Origin: Paracoccaceae bacterium
Lineage (GTDB): Bacteria; Pseudomonadota; Alphaproteobacteria; Rhodobacterales; Rhodobacteraceae
Assembly: GCA_007126375.1 (NCBI GenBank)
Contig: SLBI01000060.1
Coordinates: 1 to 42,632 of the forward strand
DNA: 42,632 bases
Direction of reading: 5' to 3'
Part shown: in pieces, positions 27,975 to 35,381 of the stretch
Layout: the number at the start of each line of letters is the position of its first letter
Position numbering within the stretch: position 1 is the stretch's first letter
Notes under the pieces: model-generated
What the model was told of the DNA's origin: nothing
The model's database searches: none
The model's input: the letters and a program-made list of their open reading frames with translations, nothing else
Translations under genes and position numbers: made by a program

Positions 27975-28994
27975 TCAGTTGCCGGCGCGGTAATCCTCGA
28001 TCAGCTGCATGTAGGTGGCGAGGATTTCCGCGCCGTTCTCGGTGGCCGCGACCCAGGTGTCGTGCACCGCACCGAAACTTTCGAGGTAGCGCGCCACGTC
28101 CTCTTCGCTGGCGGTGACCAGTTCGTAGCCATCTGCGGTCTGCCGTTCAATGATGCCACGGGTGATCTCGTCATAGGCGCGGCCGCCACGGCGGGCCAGC
28201 GGTTCGCCGGCATGTTTCGTCATCACGTCCTGAACATCGGCGGGGAGGCTTTCCCAGGCTGACTTGTTCATCAGCAGCAGGAAGGGCGCGGCGCCGAACG
28301 GGCCGTTGTAGGCGGCATTCGACACGGCGAAGCCGCCGAAGGTGTTCATCCCCGTCCAGCCCTGCAGCTGGCCGTCTATGGTGCCGCGGCCCTGAGCCTC
28401 GTTGGCCTCGACCGAGCCGAGTGTCTGCGGCGCGGCGCCCAGCGTTTCGACGAAGAGCGCCTGCGTGCCCCCCGAGGTGCGCAGCGACTTGCCCGCAAGC
28501 TCCTCCAGCGACTGGATCGGCTCGTTGAGGTGGATCGCGGTGATGTCGGGGGTCCAGACGGTCAGCACATGCACATCCTCGGTGCCGCCGATCATGCCGG
28601 TCTCGTAGAGCCGCCAGGCCGTGACCGAAGCCTCCTCGCCCGACCGCGCGGTGAAGGGCAGTTCGGTGACCTGCAACTGCGGGAACTGCCCGGGCGTGTA
28701 GCCGGCAAGCACCCAGGCGATGTCGATGACGCCGTCGCGGACGAGGTTGAACTGCTCGAACGGGTTGGGGCCCAGCGATCCGCCCCAGAAGGGGATCAGC
28801 TCCACCCGGTCGCCCAATTCCGCCTCGACCGCCTCCATCCACGGGATCATGACGTTCTGCACGCCAACGGCGCCCTCGGGGGTGAAGGACGCGACGCGGA
28901 GGGTCTGCGCCGCGGCAGGCCCTGCGACCGTCAGCGTCGCGCCCGAAATGACGGTGGCCGCGGCGACGGCCGAGGCGAGGAACACTGCACGCAT
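27975..28994 (-). CDS. dctP: TRAP transporter substrate-binding protein (DctP type)
   Basis: 339 residues. A signal peptide (VFLASAVAAATVISG...AAAQ) precedes the DctP fold: LRVASFTPEGAVGVQNVMIPW, IDIAWVLAGYTPGQFP, LAGKSLRTSGGTQALFVETLGA, with the conserved Arg of the substrate carboxylate clamp in the LRTSGG segment. It captures an organic acid in the periplasm. The start at 28994 has AGGGAGA nine bases upstream. Divergent from the gntR-type gene; a candidate operator overlaps its presumed -10 region. Confidence 0.95.
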   Translation of the reverse strand: MRAVFLASAVAAATVISGATLTVAGPAAAQTLRVASFTPEGAVGVQNVMIPWMEAVEAELGDRVELIPFWGGSLGPNPFEQFNLVRDGVIDIAWVLAGYTPGQFPQLQVTELPFTARSGEEASVTAWRLYETGMIGGTEDVHVLTVWTPDITAIHLNEPIQSLEELAGKSLRTSGGTQALFVETLGAAPQTLGSVEANEAQGRGTIDGQLQGWTGMNTFGGFAVSNAAYNGPFGAAPFLLLMNKSAWESLPADVQDVMTKHAGEPLARRGGRAYDEITRGIIERQTADGYELVTASEEDVARYLESFGAVHDTWVAATENGAEILATYMQLIEDYRAGN

Positions 28995-29091
28995 GTCTTG
29001 GTCTCCCTGTTCTTGCATTGCCGGTGGTCTTGCGTGTCGCTGGTCCGGTCGGCGGCCGTGCCTGTCAGCGGACCGGCTGCGGAGGTCCGGA

Positions 29092-29109
29092 TGTCCGCAA
29101 ACCATAACA
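29092..29109. promoter_or_regulatory. Weak copy of the cluster's 18-bp operator, upstream of dctP
   Basis: TGTCCGCAAACCATAACA matches the operator at 32173 at 12 of 18 positions, including the whole left half TGTCCGC. On the minus strand it covers a candidate dctP -10 (TATGGT, 29101-29106), 17 bp from a TAGGCA -35 (29124-29129). The right half is degenerate, so confidence is limited. Confidence 0.4.
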
Positions 29110-29149
29110 ATCGGCCGGAGACTTGCCTAGCCCCCATGTCCCGGCCGAT
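29110..29149. repeat. 9-bp inverted repeat in dctP/gntR divergent region
   Basis: ATCGGCCGG (29110-29118) and CCGGCCGAT (29141-29149) are exact inverted copies 22 bp apart, starting immediately after the weak operator. The 31-bp centre spacing is about three helical turns, suited to looping or tandem binding by a dimeric regulator. Confidence 0.5.
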
Positions 29150-29210
29150 CGGGGACGCTTGACAGGCCGACGGCGGGCTAAGCAGGGTAGGCGGGGCAGG
29201 GAGGCAGGGA

Positions 29211-30023
29211 ATGCCGGCAGAAAAGGCGTCGGAGGGCGGGCCGGACCGGGCCGAGAACAGCGCCGGCGGGCCACGCCGCGGGCCGAGGATCTCGCCGCTC
29301 TATCAGCAGGTCTATGTCCAGCTGCGCAGCCGGCTTTCCGAAGGCGCGCCCGACCCCGCGGTGCCGCTGCCGTCCGAACCGGCACTGGCGCGCGAGTTCG
29401 GCGTGAGCCGCATCACCATCCGCCGCACGCTGGAACAACTCGCCGCCGAGGGTCTGATCCGGCGATTGCGCGGACGCGGCACCTTTCCCGTGCCGCCGGC
29501 TGCCCCGTCCGAACGGCGCAACATCTCGGGCTATCTTGAGAACCTCATCACCCATGACCGCAGAACCACCGCGGTCAACCTGTCATGGCAGGAGATGGCG
29601 GTGCCCGGGTCGCTGCGCGCTGCGCTGGGCAGCGGCAACTGCCTGCGCATCGAGCGGCTGCGCAGCCATGAGGGCCAGCCGGTCTCGCATACCACGCTGC
29701 ATGTGCCGGCCTGCCACGCGCGTCATCTCGACCCCGCCGGAGATCCCTCGGAGCCGGTGGTGCACGTGCTGGAGCGGATCGGCGTACTGGCCGAGCGCAA
29801 CGAGCAGGCGATCACCGCGCGGGCGGCCGGCGCGCGGGTGGCGCGGATGCTGGGGGTGGCCGAGGGCACGCCGCTGATCTGCATGCGCCGCCTCATGCTG
29901 GACCGGGAGTTCGCCCCGGTGCTGCATCAGGAAAGCCTCTATGCCCCCGACCGGTTCGAATACCGGATGATCCTGACCCGCGGCCATGCCGGCGCCGGCG
30001 CCGTCTGGGCGCCGATCGCCTGA
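29211..30023 (+). CDS. GntR-family transcriptional regulator with UTRA domain
   Basis: 270 residues. The N-terminal winged helix starts at ISPLYQQVYVQLRSRL (about 28) with recognition region SEPALAREFGVSRITIRRTL and the wing RLRGRGTF (near 90). The C-terminal UTRA ligand domain of HutC-subfamily regulators follows (LRIERLRSHEGQPVSHTTLHVPA ... MRRLMLDREFAPVLHQESLYAPDRFEY). It probably senses the transported acid or a pathway intermediate. GGGAGGCAGGGA precedes the start. Divergent from dctPQM and facing the racemase-like gene. Confidence 0.94.
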   Translation: MPAEKASEGGPDRAENSAGGPRRGPRISPLYQQVYVQLRSRLSEGAPDPAVPLPSEPALAREFGVSRITIRRTLEQLAAEGLIRRLRGRGTFPVPPAAPSERRNISGYLENLITHDRRTTAVNLSWQEMAVPGSLRAALGSGNCLRIERLRSHEGQPVSHTTLHVPACHARHLDPAGDPSEPVVHVLERIGVLAERNEQAITARAAGARVARMLGVAEGTPLICMRRLMLDREFAPVLHQESLYAPDRFEYRMILTRGHAGAGAVWAPIA

Positions 30024-30045
30024 ACGGTCCGGGTGCGGTGCCGCG

Positions 30046-30825
30046 TCAGGCTGCCTGCGCCCTGGGCAGCCCGTCGATCCGGTCGCCCCAATGCCGAGCG
30101 GCGATCCAGTCGCGCAGGCTGTCGCCATCGGCCGGCCTGCCCTCGGCGGCGCGGCACAGCCGCCATGCGATCGCCAGCATGCACGACAGCACCGGCGCGC
30201 CGTCGATCTCGGGCCGGGCCCGGATCGGTCGCAGCGTCGGCATGCCGGTGCCCAGCATCACCACGGCATCGGCGCCCTTGCCGGCAGCCTGGTCCAGCGC
30301 AACCATCGTTGCGTCCGAGGGCATGGAATAGATCGGGTGGAAGGCATCCACCTCGCGCCACGCCGAAGGCCGAGCGACAACCTCGAACCCGCGCGCCGTC
30401 CAGTAATCCTGAGAGGCGAGGTCCAGCGCTTCCGGATAGGGCGAGACGAGGCAGATCCGCCGCGCGCCCAGCGCGTTCAGCGCGTCGCAGACGGCGGTCG
30501 CGGCGGTGATCACCGGCACGCCGGCCTTCTCGCTCAACCGTGCCAGCGTGGTGTCCTCGGTCGCGACCCCGGCCAGATAGGAGGCCCCGGTGCAGGCCAC
30601 GCCGATGGCAGCGACGGGGGCGTTGGCGAACTGTTCCAGCGCCGCCTCGTAGCTGCCGAAATAGTCGCGCAGCCTGTCAAGCATGCCGTCGCGGCGGCTT
30701 ACCAGCCGGCCGTTGATCCAGCCGAAACCCGGCGGCATCAGCACCGCCAGTTCCGGCTCCACCGTGGTGTTGGCCTGCGGCGTCAACACGCCGACAAGGC
30801 CGCGCGGAGCGTATTCCACCTGCAT
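30046..30825 (-). CDS. Asp/Glu racemase superfamily enzyme (maleate isomerase / arylmalonate decarboxylase-like), single-Cys variant
   Basis: 259 residues. N-terminal GLVGVLTPQANTTVEPEL is typical of maleate isomerase and arylmalonate decarboxylase relatives. The first catalytic position is Cys78 in GVACTGASY. The second site, where two-base enzymes have Cys (GCT/SCT), reads MLGTGMPTL, with Thr193 in place of Cys. Cys215 is in the later PVLSC strand and is not expected to be catalytic. Family members isomerise, racemise or decarboxylate small dicarboxylic acids; the reaction here is not known. It lies 24 bp after the flavin hydroxylase gene in the same operon. Confidence 0.85.
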   Translation of the reverse strand: MQVEYAPRGLVGVLTPQANTTVEPELAVLMPPGFGWINGRLVSRRDGMLDRLRDYFGSYEAALEQFANAPVAAIGVACTGASYLAGVATEDTTLARLSEKAGVPVITAATAVCDALNALGARRICLVSPYPEALDLASQDYWTARGFEVVARPSAWREVDAFHPIYSMPSDATMVALDQAAGKGADAVVMLGTGMPTLRPIRARPEIDGAPVLSCMLAIAWRLCRAAEGRPADGDSLRDWIAARHWGDRIDGLPRAQAA

Positions 30826-30849
30826 CTCCGTCTCCCCTTCCCTTGCTGC

Positions 30850-32091
30850 TCAGGCCACAAGCGCGGCCTGCCGCAAGCCCTCGATCATCGATGTGCGCAA
30901 AAGGTATTCATGCAGCCGCGTCCGATCGGCCGCCACCGCCTGCAGCCCGGCGAGGATCTCGCGCCGCCGCGCCGGGTCCTTCTCGCGCATGCGGGCGCGG
31001 TTGCGATCGGCCTGTGCGAGGATCTGCTCTTGCGCCACCGGCCGCCGGCGGCGTTCGTAGAGCTCCAGCCGTTCCGTCCGTGCGCCCCGGCGCAGCATGT
31101 CGGTCAGCGCCGCGGCCAGTTCCAGCGCGTCATGGATCCCCCCGTTCAGACCCATTCCCCCGGCCGGGCTGTTCAGATGCGCGGCATCGCCGGCCAACGC
31201 CACCCTGCCGTGGCTGTAGCGCGGCACGATACGCTGGTGAACGCGGTAGGGGCGGACCTCCTGCACCTCGTAGGGGGCGGGCCGCGGAACGATGTCCTGC
31301 AGCGCGGCCTCGATCGCGTCCGGGGCAAGCTGGTCCTCGAGCGCGAGGTCTTCGCGCGGATAGATCGATACGCGCCACCGCCCGGGCACCCGTAGCAGGC
31401 TGAAATTGCCGCCGTCCTTCCAGCAGTAGGAGACGTTCGAGAGACCGTCGAGATGTGCCTCGAAGGGGAAGGTCGTGGTGGCGAGGATCGTCGTCTCCGG
31501 ATATGTCATGCCGGTGAAGTCGAGCCCCAGCGCGGTGCGCACCATGCTGCGCGCGCCGTCGGCGCCGACCAGGAAGCGCGCACGCATGGATCGCCGCATG
31601 CCGCCGTGGTCGACCGTCAGGGTCACGCCAAGATCGTCCTGGGCGATGTCCACCGCTTCGGCGCCCATGTTCACGCGCGCCAGCCCTTCGGCGGCAAGAC
31701 GGGCATGCAGCAACTCGGAAAGCTTCCACTGTTCGAACTGCAGCCGGAACGGGTGGCGCGTGTCCCCGGCCAGGATCGACAGGTCGAACACCGCGCGGTC
31801 GCCCGAGGGGTGGAGCCGGATCTGCCAGTGCGGGCAGACCAGCCCGCCCGCCAGCATGTCCCCGGCCAGGCCGAGCTCGTCCAGCATGTCCAGCGTCGGC
31901 GGGTGAAAGGTGGAGGCGCGCAGGTCGCGCTCGACCGTGGCGGCCCTCTCGAACAGTTCCACGGCGACGCCCGCGCGCGACAGGATCAGCGCCAGCACCA
32001 GCGCCACCGGGCCGCCGCCGACGATCGCCACCTCGCAGTCCGTGCCCGGCTGGGCGGTGCCGTTCGGGGGCGAACCGTGGCTGGCTGGCAT
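30850..32091 (-). CDS. Group A FAD-dependent aromatic hydroxylase
   Basis: 413 residues. The Rossmann motif is VAIVGGGPVALVLAL (Ala in place of the third usual Gly), the DG motif is LVGADGARSMVRTALG, and the GD motif is VALAGDAAHLNSPAGGMGLNGG, all diagnostic of single-component p-hydroxybenzoate-hydroxylase-type monooxygenases. RASTFHPPTLDMLDELG follows the first strand. It adds one oxygen atom to an activated (phenolic or N-heterocyclic) ring using NAD(P)H. The start at 32091 has GGAG six bases before it; another ATG lies four codons upstream. Divergent from the aldehyde dehydrogenase. Confidence 0.9.
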   Translation of the reverse strand: MPASHGSPPNGTAQPGTDCEVAIVGGGPVALVLALILSRAGVAVELFERAATVERDLRASTFHPPTLDMLDELGLAGDMLAGGLVCPHWQIRLHPSGDRAVFDLSILAGDTRHPFRLQFEQWKLSELLHARLAAEGLARVNMGAEAVDIAQDDLGVTLTVDHGGMRRSMRARFLVGADGARSMVRTALGLDFTGMTYPETTILATTTFPFEAHLDGLSNVSYCWKDGGNFSLLRVPGRWRVSIYPREDLALEDQLAPDAIEAALQDIVPRPAPYEVQEVRPYRVHQRIVPRYSHGRVALAGDAAHLNSPAGGMGLNGGIHDALELAAALTDMLRRGARTERLELYERRRRPVAQEQILAQADRNRARMREKDPARRREILAGLQAVAADRTRLHEYLLRTSMIEGLRQAALVA

Positions 32092-32172
32092 CGCTTGCTC
32101 CATCCTTCGGGGTCGACCCCTGCGCGACCGTGTCCGGGGTCGGGGCGCAATAAGGGGGTGCCAATGCCGACC

Positions 32173-32190
32173 TGTCCGCTTATTAGGACA
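32173..32190. promoter_or_regulatory. 18-bp operator TGTCC-N8-GGACA in hydroxylase/aldehyde dehydrogenase promoter region
   Basis: TGTCCGCTTATTAGGACA is a symmetric inverted repeat (5-bp arms, 8-bp centre) in the 133-bp divergent region. On the minus strand TTGCTT-17 bp-TAATAA is a plausible hydroxylase promoter whose -10 falls inside this site. On the plus strand the site ends 34 bp before the aldehyde dehydrogenase start. The same motif recurs upstream of the flavoprotein gene (33855). Confidence 0.65.
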
Positions 32191-32224
32191 ATGAAAGTCG
32201 AAAAGCAAACCCGGGTGTGCCGCC

Positions 32225-33742
32225 ATGAGCCCTGCCGATACCTCTCTCCCCGCCGCCCCGCCCGCCGTGGTCGGCGCCTTCATCGCCGGAGCACCGCAGC
32301 CGCCCGGGCCTGTCCGGTTGCCGGTGGTCTATCCCGCCACCGCGGCGCAGGTCTCGGAACTTGCGGAATCCGACGCCGCGGAGGTGGACCGCGCCGTGAC
32401 GGCCGCGCGCGCGGTCTTCGACGCCGGCGACTGGCCGCGGATGGGTGTGGCGGCGCGGCAGCGCATGCTTATGGCATGCCACGACATCGTCCTGGCCCAT
32501 TCCGGTGAACTGGCCCATCTGGAATGCCTGAACCTGGGGGTTTCGCTGGCCGAACTGAAGACGCGGCACATGCACCGCGCCGCCTACAACTTCCGCTTCT
32601 TCGCCGAGGTGATCGGACAGACGGCGGGCGAGGTCTATGACCAGACCGACGGCTATCGCAGCATCGTGGTGCGCGAGCCGGTTGGCGTTGCCGCCCTGAT
32701 CGCACCGTGGAACGCGCCCACCGCACTGGCCTCGATGAAGGTTGCCGCCGCGCTCGCCTTCGGCAACACGGCGGTGCTGAAACCGTCCGAGCAGACCCCG
32801 CTGGCGCTGGCGCGCTTCGTCGAGCTGCTGCACGAGGCCGGTTTGCCGCCCGGGGTGCTGAACCTCGTCAACGGCCGCGGCCCGGTGACCGGGGCGGCGC
32901 TGGTCGCCCATGCCGGGGTGGACCTGATCAGCTTCACCGGCGGCACGGAAACGGGGCGCGCGATCATGGCCGAGGCCGGGCGGCGGCTAAAGCCCTGCAC
33001 GATGGAGCTGGGCGGCAAGTCCGCCAACATCGTGTTCGCTTCGGCCGATTACGACCGCGCGCTGGATGCCGCGCTCGCCAGCATCTTCTCGAACAACGGC
33101 CAGCAATGCCTCGCCGGCTCGCGTATCCTTGTGGAGAAGCCGATCGCCGATCGCTTCATCGCCGATTTCCTGGCGCGCGCGCAGCGCATCCGCATCGGCG
33201 ATCCGATGGCGCCGGGGACCGAACTGGGGCCGCTCGCCTCGGCCGCCCATCGCGACCGGGTGCTGCGCTATGCCGATGTCGCCCGTGGCGAGGGGCTGGA
33301 GATCCTCACCGGCGGAGGCGCGCCGGCGGGGCTGCCCGACCCGCTTGCCGGCGGGTTCTTCGTCGAACCGACGGTGGCGCTGGCGACCAGCAACGCGGCG
33401 CGGGTCTGTCAGGAAGAGATCTTCGGCCCCTTCGCCACCTTCCTTGCCTTCGACGGCTACGAGGACGCCATCGCCAAGGCGAACGGCACGGATTTCGGCC
33501 TCGTCTCCTATCTCTGGTCCGACCATCTGCCGACCGTGGAACGTGCCGTGCGCGACCTGCGCTCGGGCGTGGTCTGGGTCAACACGACGATGACGCGCGA
33601 GTTGCGCGCGCCGTTCGGTGGCTACAAGGATTCGGGGGTGGGGCGTGAAGGCGGCGCAGCCTGCCGCGATTTCTACACGGAACCGAAGACGGTGACGATT
33701 CCGGCCATGCCGATCACGCCCCGCCGCTTCGGCGCGGGTTGA
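32225..33742 (+). CDS. NAD(P)-dependent aldehyde dehydrogenase (HpaE/semialdehyde type)
   Basis: 505 residues. Catalytic residues are in place: Asn163 (APWNAP), Glu261 (MELGGKS), Cys295 (NNGQQCLAGSR), with late EEIFGPFATF and FGGYKDSGVGREGG motifs. The pattern is closest to 2-hydroxymuconic and 5-carboxymethyl-2-hydroxymuconic semialdehyde dehydrogenases, but substrate cannot be fixed from sequence. It oxidises an aldehyde intermediate to its acid. It heads a plus-strand series with the flavoprotein and binding protein, 140 bp before the next gene. Confidence 0.94.
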   Translation: MSPADTSLPAAPPAVVGAFIAGAPQPPGPVRLPVVYPATAAQVSELAESDAAEVDRAVTAARAVFDAGDWPRMGVAARQRMLMACHDIVLAHSGELAHLECLNLGVSLAELKTRHMHRAAYNFRFFAEVIGQTAGEVYDQTDGYRSIVVREPVGVAALIAPWNAPTALASMKVAAALAFGNTAVLKPSEQTPLALARFVELLHEAGLPPGVLNLVNGRGPVTGAALVAHAGVDLISFTGGTETGRAIMAEAGRRLKPCTMELGGKSANIVFASADYDRALDAALASIFSNNGQQCLAGSRILVEKPIADRFIADFLARAQRIRIGDPMAPGTELGPLASAAHRDRVLRYADVARGEGLEILTGGGAPAGLPDPLAGGFFVEPTVALATSNAARVCQEEIFGPFATFLAFDGYEDAIAKANGTDFGLVSYLWSDHLPTVERAVRDLRSGVVWVNTTMTRELRAPFGGYKDSGVGREGGAACRDFYTEPKTVTIPAMPITPRRFGAG

Positions 33743-33854
33743 TGGCGTGGCGTCGCCCGCATCCGGCCGCGACGGTTGCAATGCGGTGCCAACGGCGGGC
33801 GCGGTGCGGGCATGCTTGGCTGTTGACGGGATGCGGCGGCGGGGACATGGTGAT

Positions 33855-33872
33855 TATCCTATGAATAGGACA
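33855..33872. promoter_or_regulatory. 18-bp operator TATCC-N8-GGACA upstream of the flavoprotein reductase gene
   Basis: TATCCTATGAATAGGACA matches the 32173 site at 12 of 18 positions, including both half-sites apart from one base, and has an inner TCCTAT-GA-ATAGGA palindrome. It ends 10 bp before the ATG at 33883, a position where bound protein would block transcription or ribosome entry. Confidence 0.65.
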
Positions 33873-33882
33873 GGTTGCTGTC

Positions 33883-35337
33883 ATGCCGGACGGGGGCGAA
33901 GCGGTAACATCTGAGGCCGGCACAGGCTGGCAGGGCGATGTGCTCGTGGTCGGCGCCGGCACCGCCGGGCTGCCGGCCGCGATCTTCGCCGCACGTCGCG
34001 GCGCCCGCGTGGTGGTGGCCGAGGCAGAGGCCACGGCCGGCGGCACGCTGCGCCGGGCCGCGGGCCATGTCAGCGCCGCCGGCACCCGGCTCCAGCGCGA
34101 GAAGGGCATCGCCGACAGCCCCGAGGCGCACGCCGCCGACATCGCCCGCATCACCGGCGGCACCGCCGATGCGGAGATGGTCGCGCTGGCCTGCGAGCTG
34201 GCTCCGCGCACCGTGGCCTGGCTGGACGAGCTGGGCCTCGACTGGGATCCGGCCAGTCCGGCCATCCTGCATGCGCTGGAGGCCTATGCCGTGCCGCGCA
34301 CCTACTGGGGCCGCAAGCGCGCCGTCTCCATCGCCGAAGTGCTGGTGCCGCTGTTCGAGGCCGAGGTGGCGGCGGGGCGCATTACCTTCCTGCCGGGGCT
34401 GCGGCTGACGGCGCTGGACCGCGCGGCGGGGGTGGTGACCGGTGCCCGCTTCATCGATGCCGAGGGCCGCGCGCACCGCATCGACGCCGCGCAGACCGTG
34501 CTGACCAGCGGCGGTTACACCGCGAACCCCACGCTTTTCGCCGAGCTTACCCACGGCCTGCCGCTCTGCGGCGGGGCCGAGCCGGCGAACACCGGCGCCG
34601 GGCTGCTGGCGGCGCGCGCGGTCGGGGCGATGCTACGCCCGGCGCGGCATTTCCTGCCGCATGTCGGCGGCATCGAGGATCCGCCCGGCAGCCACCGCAC
34701 CGCACGCGCCGACAATCCCGCGCTGATGCCCGAACGCCCCCCCTGGGAGATCTGGGTCGACCGCAACGGTGCGCGGGCGATGCGCGAGGACGAACCTGAC
34801 CGGGTGACGCAGCAGAAGGCGCTGACGCGGGTGCCCGACATGACCTTCTGGATTGTCTGGGACGACGCCATCGCCGCGGCGGCGCCCACGCTCCTGCCGG
34901 CATGGCGGGGCGCGCGGCTGGACGCGGCCTGGAACCGCCATCCCGCCTTCACCCGCGCCGATAGCCTGAAGGCGCTGGCGTCCGCGACGGGGATCGACCC
35001 GGCGGGGCTCGCCGCAACGGTTGCGGCCTGGAATGCGGCGCTGGAAACGGGCGCGCCCGATCCTCTGGGCCGGCAGCACCGTCCGATGCCGATCGTGCAG
35101 CCACCCTTCTTCGCGGTGAAGAACCACGGCACCACGGCGACCTCCAGCGGCGGGCTGGCTGTGGACCGCGACTGCCGCGTGCTGGAGGCGCCGGGCCGGC
35201 CGATCCCCGGCCTCCATGCCGCCGGCGAGATCCTCGGGCGCGAACTTCTGTCGGGCAATGCCTTCGTCGGGGGCATGTCGATCACCCCCGCGCTGGCTTT
35301 CGGCCGGCGGCTGGGCGAGGCTGGTCTCGTCTGGTGA
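33883..35337 (+). CDS. FAD-binding fumarate-reductase/ketosteroid-dehydrogenase-type flavoprotein
   Basis: 484 residues. The FAD Rossmann motif DVLVVGAGTAGLPAAIFAARRG begins at about residue 19. Middle strands include VLTSGGYTANP. The C-terminal cap shows PPFFAVKNHGTTATSSGGLAVD, IPGLHAAGEILG and NAFVGGMSITPALAFGRRLG, typical of the FAD-binding-2 family that reduces or dehydrogenates C=C bonds. No haem domain or signal peptide is seen, so it is a soluble flavoprotein needing a separate electron donor or acceptor. The orphan binding protein starts 44 bp later. Confidence 0.9.
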   Translation: MPDGGEAVTSEAGTGWQGDVLVVGAGTAGLPAAIFAARRGARVVVAEAEATAGGTLRRAAGHVSAAGTRLQREKGIADSPEAHAADIARITGGTADAEMVALACELAPRTVAWLDELGLDWDPASPAILHALEAYAVPRTYWGRKRAVSIAEVLVPLFEAEVAAGRITFLPGLRLTALDRAAGVVTGARFIDAEGRAHRIDAAQTVLTSGGYTANPTLFAELTHGLPLCGGAEPANTGAGLLAARAVGAMLRPARHFLPHVGGIEDPPGSHRTARADNPALMPERPPWEIWVDRNGARAMREDEPDRVTQQKALTRVPDMTFWIVWDDAIAAAAPTLLPAWRGARLDAAWNRHPAFTRADSLKALASATGIDPAGLAATVAAWNAALETGAPDPLGRQHRPMPIVQPPFFAVKNHGTTATSSGGLAVDRDCRVLEAPGRPIPGLHAAGEILGRELLSGNAFVGGMSITPALAFGRRLGEAGLVW

Positions 35338-35381
35338 GATCGGCGCCGAACAACACGACCACATCAGGGAGCTTCACGAAC

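Noticed and set aside
29159..29164. Perfect TTGACA as -35 of the gntR-type gene
   Set aside because: No acceptable -10 is found at 15-19 bp, so I did not list it as a promoter.
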